From contig OX387198.1 of assembly GCA_947561715.1 (NCBI GenBank), positions 9,114,001 through 9,178,000 of the forward strand: a stretch of DNA of 64,000 bases, written 5' to 3'. The notes beneath the pieces are model-generated. The model was not told the DNA's origin. It searched no databases and worked only from the letters and a program-made list of their open reading frames with translations. This DNA is from Ascidia mentula (lineage: Eukaryota; Chordata; Ascidiacea; Phlebobranchia; Ascidiidae). Below are positions 25,844 to 37,043 of the stretch, in pieces. Both the position numbers and the translations under genes were made by a program. Position 1 is the stretch's first letter, and every line of letters begins with the position of its first letter.

Positions 25844-27570
25844 TGCGAGCTTTTGCTATTGACAGAACACGGCAGATAGTTTTTCCTACTTCGTATTGTA
25901 GGCTACCGTGAAATTCGGCTTCCCAGTTAGACTAAAGCCCGCAAGTTAAGTCAAAAATGTCGCTGACTAACGCCGGTGATCTGGAGCGCCACTTATTGGT
26001 GAAACCCGAGACCAACAACAGCCGCTGGTGAAACCATAGTTTACTCAGGATACTATAGTAAAACTACACGAAAAGCTGTTTTTGATGCGACTTGGGGGGT
26101 GGGTTTAATTGCGGGTCCTATTTTACATGATTCTTATTACGGAGATTCCTGCTAGCAGAGACTTAATTTCCTACGAGGTTATGGGTTGCCATATGTCAGG
26201 AGACGCGTCAGGGATTTTGAGTATTACTCATCTTGTTCAAATATATATCAGTGACTGTGGATGGTTCAGCGTATGCCGCAATATGTAGCGTTTAGTTTAG
26301 GCATAGAGTTTCTAGGTGAACCTCACTTTAGAGTTTAGGGCCCTTGACTTTTAAAAGGCATGAGCCTTGGGGTTAAATTTGGCACTCTCCTTTTTTCTGG
26401 TTGCGAACTAACCAATCTTCCGATTTGTATATACAATTTTATTCTTACCAAGTGCCAATATCAAGACACAAGGCAGGCAAAATATGTTAACCTCAATCCT
26501 TTTCAATCAAGCAGTTAGCGTGGCAATCGATAGAGTATAGAAAAGAACGCCCTACCCCGGTCCTCACGGTGGACCGAGGCAGGCAAACAGCGACTTGCCA
26601 AGACTAGAATGACCAACTGCAACGCAGGCGATCTAGAGAAGAGGAAACAATTTAAGCTGTCACATGAACTAGCATTTAACCGTCATAAGGGAAACAGGAT
26701 TTACTTTATTAATTAGCTTGGTAATTAAAAGATCGTTTCAATGGCAACCAAAAAAATCACGTAATATTTCACAGTTGCGAATCAGGCACCACAAAAGAGG
26801 TCAACACCAAGACGTGGCCGAAAAGGGTCGTCACAGGGAAAATAGAAAAAGTGGGCCTCAGAAATTAGCCAAGGTATTGAATAGACCAGCCATAGAAATT
26901 GTGCCTGATCAGTTGTAGCCGCAAGAGTGTCATGAGAACCTTCTTAAACCCTGATTATGCTAGCTCCATTTTCTCCATATGTTTTTCCGATAAAATCCAG
27001 CCATTTACGTTTTTTGGGGCGTAGGCTATATCAAGTGGTGGGGTTCAACCGGTTCGCACCGGTTCTGTAGAACCGTCTTACGAAATTTTACGAGATCAGC
27101 GAACCGGTTAGAATTACTGCTTACTGTCAATGGATTTTTGTAACAGAACCGGCCTAAAAATATGACTTTTGTTATAGAACCGGCTGACAAAAAAATTTGA
27201 ATCCCACCACTGGGCGCATCGCTTTTTGCCACCGTGTCTGTTCTCTGAGCTTCAGGAACTCTAAATGACTTCCGTGACAAAATTATTATTATCTGTTGCA
27301 GCTTAGGATTATTTTGGCCCAGAGCTTATATTTTGGGTCCATACAGTTGTGCAAATAGGTTTTTAAGGCTGCCAGAATGTATAACCTATGAAAGGCCGAA
27401 CATGGATAAAATAAATATTTATAATTTGATGTATAAGAGTGTGTTTCTCCACAAAAACTACTAAAATATATGCAATATAGTGACTTATGTAACGAAACCA
27501 TGCCAGTATTATAATTCCACAAACGGTACACGGCAAATAATAGACCTTTTTCGGACGTCTATTTGTGTGC
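25844..27570. other. intergenic region, no gene found
   Basis: It covers the TPGS1 5' flank and about 1.5 kb of AT-rich sequence. Apart from the MITE at 27034-27212 I see nothing with coding or RNA-gene character. The 66-codon plus-strand frame at 26718 has no family resemblance. Confidence 0.5.
27034..27212. mobile_element. short hAT-like MITE
   Basis: The left end aagtggtggggttcaa and the right end ttgaatcccaccactg are inverted matches. The interior has several aaccggttc/gaaccgg repeats (gaaccgg motif at about 27112, 27147 and 27178). CAGTGGTGGG-type ends with this interior are typical of non-autonomous hAT elements. The possible 8-bp flanks (ggctatat and ggcgcatc) match only partly, suggesting an old insertion. 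Confidence 0.6.
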
Positions 27571-27642
27571 GCGTCGATGGTGTAACGGTTAGCATTGGTG
27601 CCTTCCAAGCACTAGTTCCGGGTTCGACTCCCGGTCGACGCA
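27571..27642 (+). tRNA. tRNA-Gly (anticodon UCC)
   Basis: The acceptor stem GCGTCGA (27571-27577) pairs with TCGACGC (27635-27641), discriminator A. The anticodon stem GGTGC/GCACT encloses CTTCCAA, giving anticodon TCC. The T arm CCGGG-TTCGACT-CCCGG is perfect. Box A (TGGTGTAACGG) and box B (GGTTCGACTCC) fit Pol III internal promoters, and a TTTT terminator follows at 27644. It has no intron, lies outside the adjoining transposon, and looks functional. Confidence 0.95.
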
Positions 27643-28120
27643 ATTTTGTTTTGAAGTGTATATATCCTTTTTTTATTCCACCGACGAATTTTGCCATAGA
27701 TCCATGACATGTCCGAATATTTGCGAACAATTGTGCTGATGACTATGTTATTCTCGAAGCGGTCTTAATTAGGTATACCGTATTTACTCGATTGTAAGCC
27801 GCGGCTTTTAAACTTTTTTAACTTACCGTTTGTGCGGCTTACAATCGAGGGCGGCTTACATTATTTAATGTCACGCCGTTATTTTGTCTGCGCTCTGTTT
27901 TTAAATGAAATTTACCATCAACTCACTCCATCGTACCAGTATGTTTTATTGCCCAATGGTTGTCAGCGTATCTGACAATTTTAAACGACAAATGTGTTGG
28001 CAATTATTGTTGTAGGGCACCTAACTTTGTCTTTAACATTTACGTGCGGCTTACATTCGAGGGCGGCTTATATTAATTGTTTATCACCGTCGCATATGTG
28101 GCTTACCATCGAGGCGGCTT

Positions 28121-28870
28121 CCCAGCTAACACAAAACGTTATATCAACTTTCGTAACGTTTTTTAAAAGTTGTCCAATGGTTTCAGATCGTTTTTTTGTC
28201 AAAGTAAATGTTGCATAAAGGTTGCATGATATAACGTTGGCCTTCAACGTAACTCAAACGATATTTCAACGATCAATTAAACACGACTTGAAAAAAACGT
28301 TTTTGTGTGGACCAAACACAACATTTTAGTGATGTTATTGAACATACGTACCGATATAAACGTTTCTGTATCGTTAATATAAGACGTAATAAAACTGTTT
28401 TACACTAACGTTTGTATGAGGCAACATTAATTTGTTTTGAAAACGTTATTTGAATTTCGTTTTAAATTGTACGTTCCTGTAACGTTACTAAACAACTAAA
28501 TAAAAACGTTTCGTATTGACGTGTACCTTTGGTTACATTGATGTGTTTTAAAAACGTTATTTAAATTACGTTTTAAATTGTTACGTTCTTGCAACGTTAC
28601 TAAACAACTAAATAAAAACGTTTCGTATTGACGTGTACCTTTGGTTACATTAATCTGTTTTAAAAACGTTATTTGAATTACGTTTTGAATTGTACGTCGT
28701 TGTACGTCGTTGTAACGTTCTTAAAAAAACAAATAAAAACGTTTCATAGTGACGTGTTCGTTTGGTTGCATTAATCTGTTTTGAAAACGTTATTTGAATA
28801 ACGTTTTCAGTTGTACGATCTGTTACTAAATAACCAAATAAAATCCTGTCGCATGGACGAAACGTTATTT
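28121..28870. repeat. left subterminal array of acgtt-rich repeats
   Basis: About four imperfect copies of a roughly 110-bp unit run from about 28440 to 28860. Each has aaaacgttatttgaatta, cgtttt..attgtacgt, aacgtta and actaaa, aataaaaacgttt, tgacgtgt and ttggttacat in that order. Further acgtt motifs occur in the preceding 300 bp. Clustered palindromic acgt cores next to a terminal inverted repeat suggest transposase-binding sites. Confidence 0.75.
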
Positions 28871-29322
28871 GAGTATGCTCGGATATATACTGTCTATTAC
28901 CAACTTGCGCAAAACGTTGCAGTCAATTGCATTTAAAATTAAGAATAAATTATGTTTTGTTTGAAGGAAACGACATTATGCATTGTAATTGTAAAAATGT
29001 GTAATATAAAGTTTTGTCTAAATGAGGCGAAGTAGTAATTACTGTGTAATCCGATTTGGATAAACGTGTACCATTTGTCAGGATTAGGTGAGGAAACTTC
29101 ATCAACTTCGCTCTAGCAAACAACACCAAATATATTTGTTGCGTAATTTACTGCGCATGCGCAACCTGTCACATGTAGTCAGTTGTGGCGTCAGGTTTGT
29201 TGGTACCGGTAATTTGTTTGCTTTATCGCTATACATCGAATATTCTTTGCATTGTTGAAAGTTCTAGTTAATCTTACTGGTTGTTGTAACAATTGTTAGG
29301 CTTGTGTGTGATTTTACTGAAG

Positions 29323-31230
29323 ATGAATCGAAAAATATATCAGCGAGGGTGGATAAAAGCAAAAAGAGCAAAACTGAAGAAAAAACGACCACCTGTGTAC
29401 GAGCCTAGTTCAGAAGAAGATGTTGATGTTAGTAGTGGGCCTAGTAGTATCAATAATGATGACGATTTCAAAAGTGAAAATCGCTACATGGATGAATGTG
29501 ATGAAGAACATAGTAGAAGATTTGAGTGTGTTCAACATGATAAGTTACCTTGTCTGCTTGAATTAAATGACCAAACATCATTATCATCAGATGACAATAT
29601 TAATTGTGATGAATTTAAAGTTTTTTTGCAAGAATGGGTGACTAAATATCAGATCAAACACAATGCTGTTGATCAGTTGTTAAAAGGTTTGCAGAAGTAT
29701 GGTCAATATGACTTGCCTTCAACTTCAAGAACACTTCTTGCTACACCAAGATTCGTAAACACCCAGACAAAATCGGGTATGGAATATTACAATTTTGGTT
29801 TAGAGGCCCAGCTATATTCTGTTTTAAATGAATACACAAAAAGCCACAGCATAACCACATCAGTCGATTTAAATCTTGGTGTAGATGGCCTTCCTCTGTT
29901 CAAAAGTTCTAGTAAATGCTTTTGGCCGATTTTGGGTTCTGTATTTGGCATTGTTTTTCCAGTTTCTATAGCTTATGGGAGTACGAAGCCCAGTAACTTG
30001 GATTTTCTTCATGACACCATAGAGGAGGTTTCAAAACTGCATGAGCATGGATTGCACATTAATGATAAATGCGTTGCAATTACACTTAAATCAGTTGTAT
30101 GTGATGCACCTGCTCGGGCTATGGTAAAGGCAACAAAACTTTTTTGTGGGTATTATGGTTGTGATAAGTGTATGCAGAAAGGTCAATGGGCAGGCAGGAT
30201 TGTATATCCACAGTTAGAGTCTCCTGTTCGCACAGATGATACATTTAGGTCAAAATGCAATGAGGAGCATCATAATGGAACTTCACCATTTTGTGACTTA
30301 AATATTGACATGATAAAATCTTTTCCACTAGACTACATGCATCAAGCATGTTTGGGTGTCACAAAAAAGCTTCTTGTATCCTGGATTCGTGGCCAAAAAA
30401 GTACAAGAATATCCCAGACAAATTGCAATGAAATAAGTGTACGACTTTTGCATCTACGAACTAGTATTCCAAAATGCTTTTCACGAAAACCAAGATCTCT
30501 GAATGAGCTGGATAGGTGGAAAGCTACTGAACTTAGGCAGTTTTTATTGTACACAGGCATCATTGTACTAAAAGATGTGCTGCAAAATAAATTGTATTCT
30601 CATTTTGTATGTTTAACCACTGCAATGAGAATTTTAGTTTCTCCAATTCTCTCAACAAAACATCATGAATTTGCCAAAAATTTATTGGAACATTTTGTCA
30701 AAGAAATTGGATGTTTGTATGGCCTAGAGTTTTATGTCTACAATATTCATTGCCTCTTACATCTTTCTCAGGAAGTATGTGAAAATGGGGCACTAGATGG
30801 TTACAGTGCTTTTCAATTTGAAAACTACATGCAGTTTCTAAAACGACTGGTAAGGTCTGGAAATAACCCTCTTGTTCAAGTGATCAAGCGCATAGAGGAG
30901 CGGCAATTAAGCATCACAACCCGCATGGACATACTGGATGTTTCCACAAAATATCCAAATAACTTTTATATTTTAAAATTTGGTGCATCTGATTGTTTTT
31001 GTGTACAAGTAACCGCTAATATTGGCAATGGATATTTTAGATGTTGTGTTTTTAGAGATGTGTATAATTTTTTTGAATACCCATGTCCCTCACAGTTGGT
31101 TGGAATTTATCAATGCAACCCAGAAAATTATAAAGAAGAGGTTATTTATGAAGAACATTTGAAAATGAAAGCAATTTGTTTATCAAATACAAAACATTTA
31201 GTATTCATTGGGATTTTGCACAAAATATGA
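29323..31230 (+). CDS. transposase-like protein of the two-gene element
   Basis: A single exon encodes 635 residues from the first ATG (MNRKIYQRGW). The N-terminus is basic then acidic and low in complexity. The conserved core includes ATPRFVNTQT, NLGVDGLPLFKSSSKCFWPI (Asp188), KSVVCDAPARAMVK (Asp261), a CGYYGCDKCMQKG zinc-like cluster (Cys280, Cys283) and SFPLDYMHQACLGVTKKL (Asp337, His340). I know this pattern from unnamed transposon-derived proteins in cnidarians, insects and tunicates. Two conserved Asp residues with a following Cys cluster fit an RNase H-like DDE nuclease, but I cannot assign the third acidic residue. The DUF4806-like gene starts 90 bp downstream. No frameshift or stop is seen, unlike most decayed copies. 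Confidence 0.75.
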   Translation: MNRKIYQRGWIKAKRAKLKKKRPPVYEPSSEEDVDVSSGPSSINNDDDFKSENRYMDECDEEHSRRFECVQHDKLPCLLELNDQTSLSSDDNINCDEFKVFLQEWVTKYQIKHNAVDQLLKGLQKYGQYDLPSTSRTLLATPRFVNTQTKSGMEYYNFGLEAQLYSVLNEYTKSHSITTSVDLNLGVDGLPLFKSSSKCFWPILGSVFGIVFPVSIAYGSTKPSNLDFLHDTIEEVSKLHEHGLHINDKCVAITLKSVVCDAPARAMVKATKLFCGYYGCDKCMQKGQWAGRIVYPQLESPVRTDDTFRSKCNEEHHNGTSPFCDLNIDMIKSFPLDYMHQACLGVTKKLLVSWIRGQKSTRISQTNCNEISVRLLHLRTSIPKCFSRKPRSLNELDRWKATELRQFLLYTGIIVLKDVLQNKLYSHFVCLTTAMRILVSPILSTKHHEFAKNLLEHFVKEIGCLYGLEFYVYNIHCLLHLSQEVCENGALDGYSAFQFENYMQFLKRLVRSGNNPLVQVIKRIEERQLSITTRMDILDVSTKYPNNFYILKFGASDCFCVQVTANIGNGYFRCCVFRDVYNFFEYPCPSQLVGIYQCNPENYKEEVIYEEHLKMKAICLSNTKHLVFIGILHKI

Positions 31231-31319
31231 TTTTTTTATTGGATTTTGCCTTTTAAAATATGGCATTAACACTATCTGTTTCAATCTTTATTTAGCAATT
31301 GTGAAAAATTTTTCAAAAA

Positions 31320-33721
31320 ATGTCTTGGTCCTTGGCCGTATGGCTAGAAAAAGAAAGGGAAGAGGAGGGGTGCATTCCATCTAAGTGGATTGAGGGTACA
31401 AGTGTGCGTTGGCCCACTTCCAATGTTTGTATGTCCTTGAATAAACAAGTGGACCCAAAAGAAAATTGGAAAGTGTTTCATCTTGTAAAAGTCAAATTTC
31501 GTTCAGGTTTGATTTTTTTTCCTTTGTAATTAATATTTTACTCGAAAATTGCACCATATTACTTACAGATTCAAAAACTGCTTGTGAGGTTTATGATGAT
31601 ACCACTTCGGTAGAGCAGTCTGATGTAGAAATAGATTGTGATAGAAGGAGGAAGCAGCGAAAAAGGCAGTTCGAGGATTTTGTGGAAGGTATTGGTTTAA
31701 GTGGATGCAAATGTATTTTAGAAAGCTTTATGATTCTCAACCTTTTATGCTTTATTATTTCCCCACAGTAATGCTTGAAGCCCTGTTTAATTATGTAAAG
31801 CCTGTTTACTGTGGTGAAAGGTAGCAAGGTCAGAGAAACCTTAGAAAGTAACATAAGTCAATATGTCGAAGTCTATTTAAGTGGATTTTATGAGCACAAA
31901 GCTGTCAGTCTTATTTCTTGTTAGATTTTACTACAGAAGATGAACTTCTACACAATACACCTACTTGTTCAAAAGGTATATATTATTTTAATGCATTTTT
32001 CACTACTGCACTATTTTGTGACACCTAAAGCACGTGTATGAGTAACATAAATTTGTTTAGGTATACCGGCACTTACAAAAATTACAGCAGCAAGTAAGTT
32101 TATTGGCAGTTACAATGCATCAGACATGTGCTCATGTTTTTTTTTACCTTAGCTTCCTCACCGAATCAGTTTTCTCGTGAGTCGTCATTTGGCTCAAATG
32201 CATCAACCCAACCACTGTCTTTAAGTTTTGCATCATCAAATGAGTTGGATGGAGTTGTCAGTGGTAAGTTAACTTTTTTAACTGGTAATAAAAATTTTGG
32301 TGAGTTTAACAGTGATTTTTATTTTGGAAGTGAGGAATTTAGGTACATAAATTTCATGAAAACATGTTTGTTTTTTCTCTGATCAAGTTCAAACCAGGGA
32401 ACTTGATAGATTTTGTATTGCAGCAAAACTGGAGCGAATGGAACAGAAAATAGCACAGATTCACGGTATCTTAATATCCCAATTTGGAATGACAATTAAA
32501 GACAATTTTGATTGGGATAGAGCAATGGACAGTATTGAACAGTATAAGGAACTTAACGAGAAGCTTCAAGAGAAAAAATATGCAAAACAGTTAGTAAGTT
32601 ACACCTCAGTCAGCCTCTGATGGGATAATTGTTTCAAAACTAGCATATATCTTATTTTATTTACATTAATTTATTTTACAAACAAATTTTTAAATAAGCA
32701 CCAAAGCTTATTGCATAGGTGTTTTATTTACTGGGCCATATTTTTTCTTGTGCAATTGCTTTGCAACATCATTTTGTGCTGGGAGTTAAGTGATATTTTT
32801 GCCAGGTAAAATACCTGTGTTCCCTTGGAGGCAGTAGTGTCAGTGAAGTGGTTAGACGGATGATGAAGGAGTTAGGCACCACATCATTATGGGCAAAGTT
32901 CAGCTTTTTTGGTAGAAAGGGAAAAGAGTCTTTTGCGGCCCAAAAGTTGTGCCAAGTTGTTTTAAGTAAGTGTGTTTATAATGCAAATATAATTAAAAAC
33001 GAGTGTCATAAATTCTTGGCCAATCACATGATTTTCTTCAATGTTTATGTTTTACTATTCATAACTTCATTACATTTTTCTGAACCGGTTTTTGTTGGCC
33101 ATGATGGGTTGTGCTCGACGGGTGTGGAGATACTGCTTCAAACCTTGAGTGCATTACCACATTTTATTGGAAATCCCAAGAGTAACATATTTATTCTGGT
33201 GCTAAATTTTCCAATAACTAATTTGTTTTGCATATGATTGTTTATTTATATGTTCATTATTATATTTCCTTTTTTGCCAGGAGCTGGAATGAATGCTGCC
33301 GGTGTAACTGCAAAGGAGGTTGAGACACAAATTAAAGACATCTTAAAACAGGCTCCACATAAAAAAGGCGGGCCACATTATGAGGTATTTCATAAGTTCA
33401 GTTTAAAATCACATATTTTATGAGATTATTGCAGTTTTGTTATATTACTGACCACAATTCACATACCATAATGTTATGAATGTGTTTGTCAACGTTTTTT
33501 TTTTTTTAAAGGAGTGGTATGGGCTGTGAAGCCATTTTTAGTTGGACACAGGGCTGTTATGAAATACAGATTTTACGTTTTGTCATATGCCTAAAATGGA
33601 ACTTTTAATTTAAAATTAACTTGGCTATGAACGACTGTAATGTTTTTCCCATACCTTGCAGGACAAATCCAACCCTCCAACATCTGCAAGTCAGAGTTTG
33701 CCACTTTCCGACTCTGAATAG
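31320..33721 (+). CDS. DUF4806-like accessory protein of the transposon
   Basis: Nine exons keep frame and give 343 residues: 31320-31506, 31569-31688, 31925-31975, 32061-32093, 32153-32263, 32388-32593, 32806-32965, 33281-33384, 33662-33721. The first exon encodes an N-terminal module (SWSLAVWLEKEREEEGCIPS ... VRWP) of the kind found before DUF4806. Exons 2-5 are polar linker, exon 6 holds a helical coiled-coil-like stretch, and exons 7-8 (residues about 237-323) match DUF4806: LGGSSVSEVVRRMMKEL, FSFFGRKGKESFA and EVETQIKDILKQAP. DUF4806 has no established function; a DNA-binding role in transposition is inferred from its place inside the element. It is co-oriented with the transposase. Confidence 0.75.
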
Positions 33722-33849
33722 TATCTCTTAAGTGGTGATTTTTGTACATGAATACATGGAAAGAAATGATTTTGATTGTTCTTTCTTCATCAGATGATAC
33801 CAAACCACTAGGTTAGAAAAACTTTGGGCAGGTGCCAGCAACACATTAC

Positions 33850-34213
33850 TGGAACGTTAATGAAATCGGTCATAGAACAAAACTGTAAAACGTTTTCAAA
33901 ACAGTCATCTGTATCGTTGTAACAAAGATAAGTGACAACGTTAGAAATGGGTATCGGTGTGTCGACAGTTTTTGGTTTATATAACATTGCAACAAGACGT
34001 CGCTAGAACGTTCATAAAAAACAGCTTGCAAACAAAACTCTGAAACGTTTCCCCAACGGTCGTCTGCACCGTTGTAACGCAGTTAATGACAACGTTAGGA
34101 ATGGGTATCGGTGTGTCGACATTTTTTGGTTGATAAACCTCTGAACATAACGTTTCCAACACTTTGGCAATACCTAAAACAAACGTTGTTGGGACGTTTT
34201 TTTGTTAGCTGGG
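33850..34213. repeat. right subterminal repeats and terminal inverted repeat
   Basis: Two imperfect units of about 150 bp lie at about 33854-34008 and 34009-34165. Each contains ctg/ctctgaaacgtttt, gtcgtctg/tcatctg, cgttgtaac, gacaacgtta and atgggtatcggtgtgtcgac, then ttttttggtt. The array continues with aacgttt and aaacgttgttgggacgttt and ends at ttgttagctggg. The acgtt core is shared with the left array, although the unit differs. Confidence 0.75.
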
Positions 34214-34250
34214 TTATACTCGAGGGCGGCTAACAATCGAGTAAATACGG

Positions 34251-35144
34251 TACGCAATATGATGGGCCTGATTATGACAAGATAAAAAGCAACTCTTTTA
34301 GACTATTATGTTTCAATTCGTTTAGACATACGGAGTCCGTTTTGGCTGAATCTGTGCATACCGGTTATAGGCCACAAAATCAAGCTTCGGTTGAACAATA
34401 CCAAAAGATACAGTATTATCTGGGGATACCTCGGACCATGTATTTTACGTCACAAGTTTTTCATATATCAGTCACAGTCAATCAAAATGCAGTAGTTGTT
34501 GGTGTACTCATGGATAGGCCAATGATAATTTTGCCTAACGTTTAAAAATACGGCCATATTTTAGTAGTTTTTACGTCGTCACGTGGTCGGGATATACTTC
34601 GGACATCATGGCAAGAAATCGCGAGAATGGACAACACTTTTTGAGTTTTAGGAAAAATAATCAGGTCATAAAAAAGGGAATTTACAGAGGCTGGAAAAAA
34701 TGATCGAATTTTGGCAGTAAGAAAAATTCCCAAAGATAAAAAATCGTTTATTGACCCGAATATCTATGATATCCGTGCTGCCGTTAAAAGTACACGAGTT
34801 ACCAAAAGCATTGGAAAATCCTGTACGTCTGAAAGCTTGAATGACATTTTATGCGCTAATAAGGCCCCAATGCTGATATTGCGCCAAATTTGATTTCAGT
34901 TATTTGTTAAATAAACAAAAAAAAGTCTATTAAAATTTGCTGTCTGAGACATCCTCAGACCTGTTTGAAAAATGAGCTGAATAGGCATTTTTAGTGAGCA
35001 TTAAACGAATGAAAAGCCTTCTGTTTTTTGAGCAATGCTTTACTAGTTACAACAAAATAGAATTTAAGAATGAAATGGTGCATAATTTAAAAAAAATATG
35101 AGCAATTTTCCAAAAACCGTCCGAGCTATTTCCGGTCTCCCCTA
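34251..35144. other. non-coding stretch right of the transposon
   Basis: No open frame with family resemblance. AT-rich, with short runs of A. Nothing repeated that I can place elsewhere in the window. Confidence 0.4.
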
Positions 35145-35640
35145 CATCAGATTTGTAGTACTTCATGCATATGTCAGCTGTTGCCTTGGGAAAGTCAAAC
35201 TCACCATTTGGTGGAGATGGGCCACCAATAGTTAAAAGTTAGCTATTGATTGAGCACTCATCAGATTCACAGGGGCAGTCAGTTTCACCCTTTCTTTGGT
35301 TGCAGGTATTTTTGAATTCCGTCTATTGTGCACAAACAGCTTGTTTCCAAGAGAAATGAAAATTATCTAAAAGTATGATTTTTCAGTAAATTGACTAAAT
35401 GAAGTGAAATCTACCTTGATCAAAAATCGTCTACTTTTGAAAGTAATACCTCAATCATTTTTTTGACAAAAACATCTTCTAGTTGTGGATTTGTTACCTT
35501 TTCCACTTTCACTTGCGGTGAAGTTTGCTGACAGTTTATTTGGTGTCAAACCACAAGCAGCCTTCATCATTTTTAATGCAATCAGGGACGTTTTGAGGGT
35601 GACAATATAGTTTCACATATTGGTTTATCAGTTGCTTTTA
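35145..35640 (-). pseudogene. decayed copy of the methyltransferase-TPGS1 junction
   Basis: The text from 35149 (catcagatttgtagtacttc, then atgtcagctgttgcctt) matches methyltransferase exon 2 at 24575. At about 35337 it resumes as exon 1 (gcttgtttccaag, then agtatgatttttcag). From about 35425 it matches the TPGS1 3' coding end (tcaaccatttctttgacaaa in the parent; diverged here) through cagtttat and gcagcct. The order and orientation are those of the parents, including former intergenic DNA, so it is a genomic duplication and not a processed copy. Frames are broken by indels. It sits about 10.5 kb from the parents, on the far side of the transposon. Confidence 0.75.
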
Positions 35641-36213
35641 AGAATGTTTGCCGCATCGCCCAGTAGCCTACTATTCGACCAGATGATTCAAATTTAAAAA
35701 ATGCAAATGCACATGTATTGTGACTGCCGTATTTTTGTCTAAAACAGTCACTGTGTTTAACAGTATATTCACTGTCTTGGCGGCGAAAACTAATCAACTA
35801 TAAGTATCTCAAACAACATGTACTATCATCAAGGATATATTGATCGACTTGACAGCACAGATACATGTGTACATGCAAATGCGTACATGCGTTTTCTGTA
35901 AGAAACAGAAAAAGAGTTGATAACAAAAACACACTAAAGTAATGAGACGTCATTGCAAACACTCACCGAATACTTGTGACTTTAAGAAACTTCACCGCGT
36001 GTTATAAATTGTTCGGTTAATTTAACTCCTAATTCCTTTAATTCAAATAGAAAATAATAAGCATTGTTGCTACTTGAAACAGATACAAATTGTTACTAGT
36101 TTGACACATACGAGGGGCCAAACGGATCGTTTAAATGTCGTGTTAACATGTGCAAGATTTCTATTGGCAAAAAATATTAAATAAACGTTAAGGGGTAACT
36201 TTTCGCTGTTACA

Positions 36214-37043
36214 GGCCGCATCTCTCAATTAAATCCCAAAAATTGAGTTTTAGAAGTCATTTGTTATTGTGCACCTGGTTACAGTTTCTCTTGTTTGCCA
36301 AAAACAATTGCCGGGTCTGATGACTCATGAAGGGGGACTTCTATTGCTGAACAGAAAAAAAATTGATTGCAGCTGCATTAAGACAGCACATTGGGGGGTT
36401 TTGCAAAGGCTAACTGCTAAATTGTCAGTCCTAGGGGGTGTACAAACAGCCCCGGTGGGGCCCCAAGACAATTACAAGACATCTAATTCTTCATGAATTG
36501 TGTAGAGGAGGGTTGGTGGCTTCACTTAATCGCAAATGGAGGTAACTTTCTCTGATTCATTTTTTCACAAAACAAACCTACACTTTTTTCTGCTTTTTTG
36601 ACCAAAATAATGGCCAACAGAGGGTCAAAATGCCCCCGGGGGAGCAGTTTAAGTAGTTATTTTGATTATAAATTTGGCCACAATTCCTTGCCAAGGGTCC
36701 GCACTAACAGAAAATCACAAATTGAACATACTTTCTCTGATTCATTTTTTCACAAAATCAACCTCAATATTTGGGTAGTTTTTCAGCTACATGTACAACA
36801 GCACCCTCTACCAATTTACTGCCTGACTAATAGCCCTGAAAAACAAACTAAAACTGCCCCAAACACGCTGAAAATCGCCCTGGCAACAGCCTGTTCATCT
36901 GCGCTCATTCAACCAAAACACTGGCGCCCATGCATGACCCATTGCATTGTTACACACAATTTTACTCTGTTACGCAGGACAGAGTTCGAGAAGGGCAATT
37001 CCCAACCGGGAAAGTCTTTTCCATAGAAATACAGAGATGCGGC
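36214..37043. mobile_element. possible 0.8-kb inverted-repeat element
   Basis: aggccgcatctct at the left and agagatgcggcct at the right are exact inverted repeats of 13 bp. The interior contains a 27-bp near-perfect direct repeat (ctttctctgattcattttttcacaaaa at about 36546 and 36731). No target duplication is clear and no gene is present, so this is a tentative MITE call. Confidence 0.4.

Larger units (their letters stand above)
28121..34213 (+). mobile_element. 6.1-kb two-gene DNA transposon with CCCAGCTAACA ends
   Basis: The left end CCCAGCTAACACAAAACGTT and the right end (complement of CCCAGCTAACAAAAAAACGT) are inverted repeats. The flank reads ...ggcggctt on the left and ttatactcg on the right, consistent with a 2-bp TT target duplication inside the outer element. 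It carries two same-strand genes: a transposase-like single-exon gene and a nine-exon DUF4806-like gene. Both subterminal regions are packed with AACGTT-centred repeats. Both frames are uninterrupted, so the copy is young or the genes are maintained. Superfamily is not settled; a distant CMC (CACTA-like) relation is possible from the D...D spacing and the two-gene layout, but this is inference. Confidence 0.75.
27778..34250. mobile_element. outer TA-flanked element (pogo/mariner-like MITE) split by a larger insertion
   Basis: The left terminus CCGTATTTACTCGATTGTAA and the right terminus (complement of CCGTATTTACTCGATTGTTA) form long matching inverted repeats. Both are followed outside by TA (27776-27777 and 34251-34252), the duplication of Tc1/mariner/pogo-type elements. 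The outer element proper is only 27778-28120 plus 34214-34250. It contains repeated phrases such as gcggcttacaatcgagggcggctta and has no gene of its own. Everything between 28121 and 34213 is a second, nested element. Confidence 0.85.

Noticed and set aside
28400..28860. CRISPR-like array
   Set aside because: Units of about 110 bp without unique spacers, in an animal genome, next to transposon ends; they are subterminal repeats.
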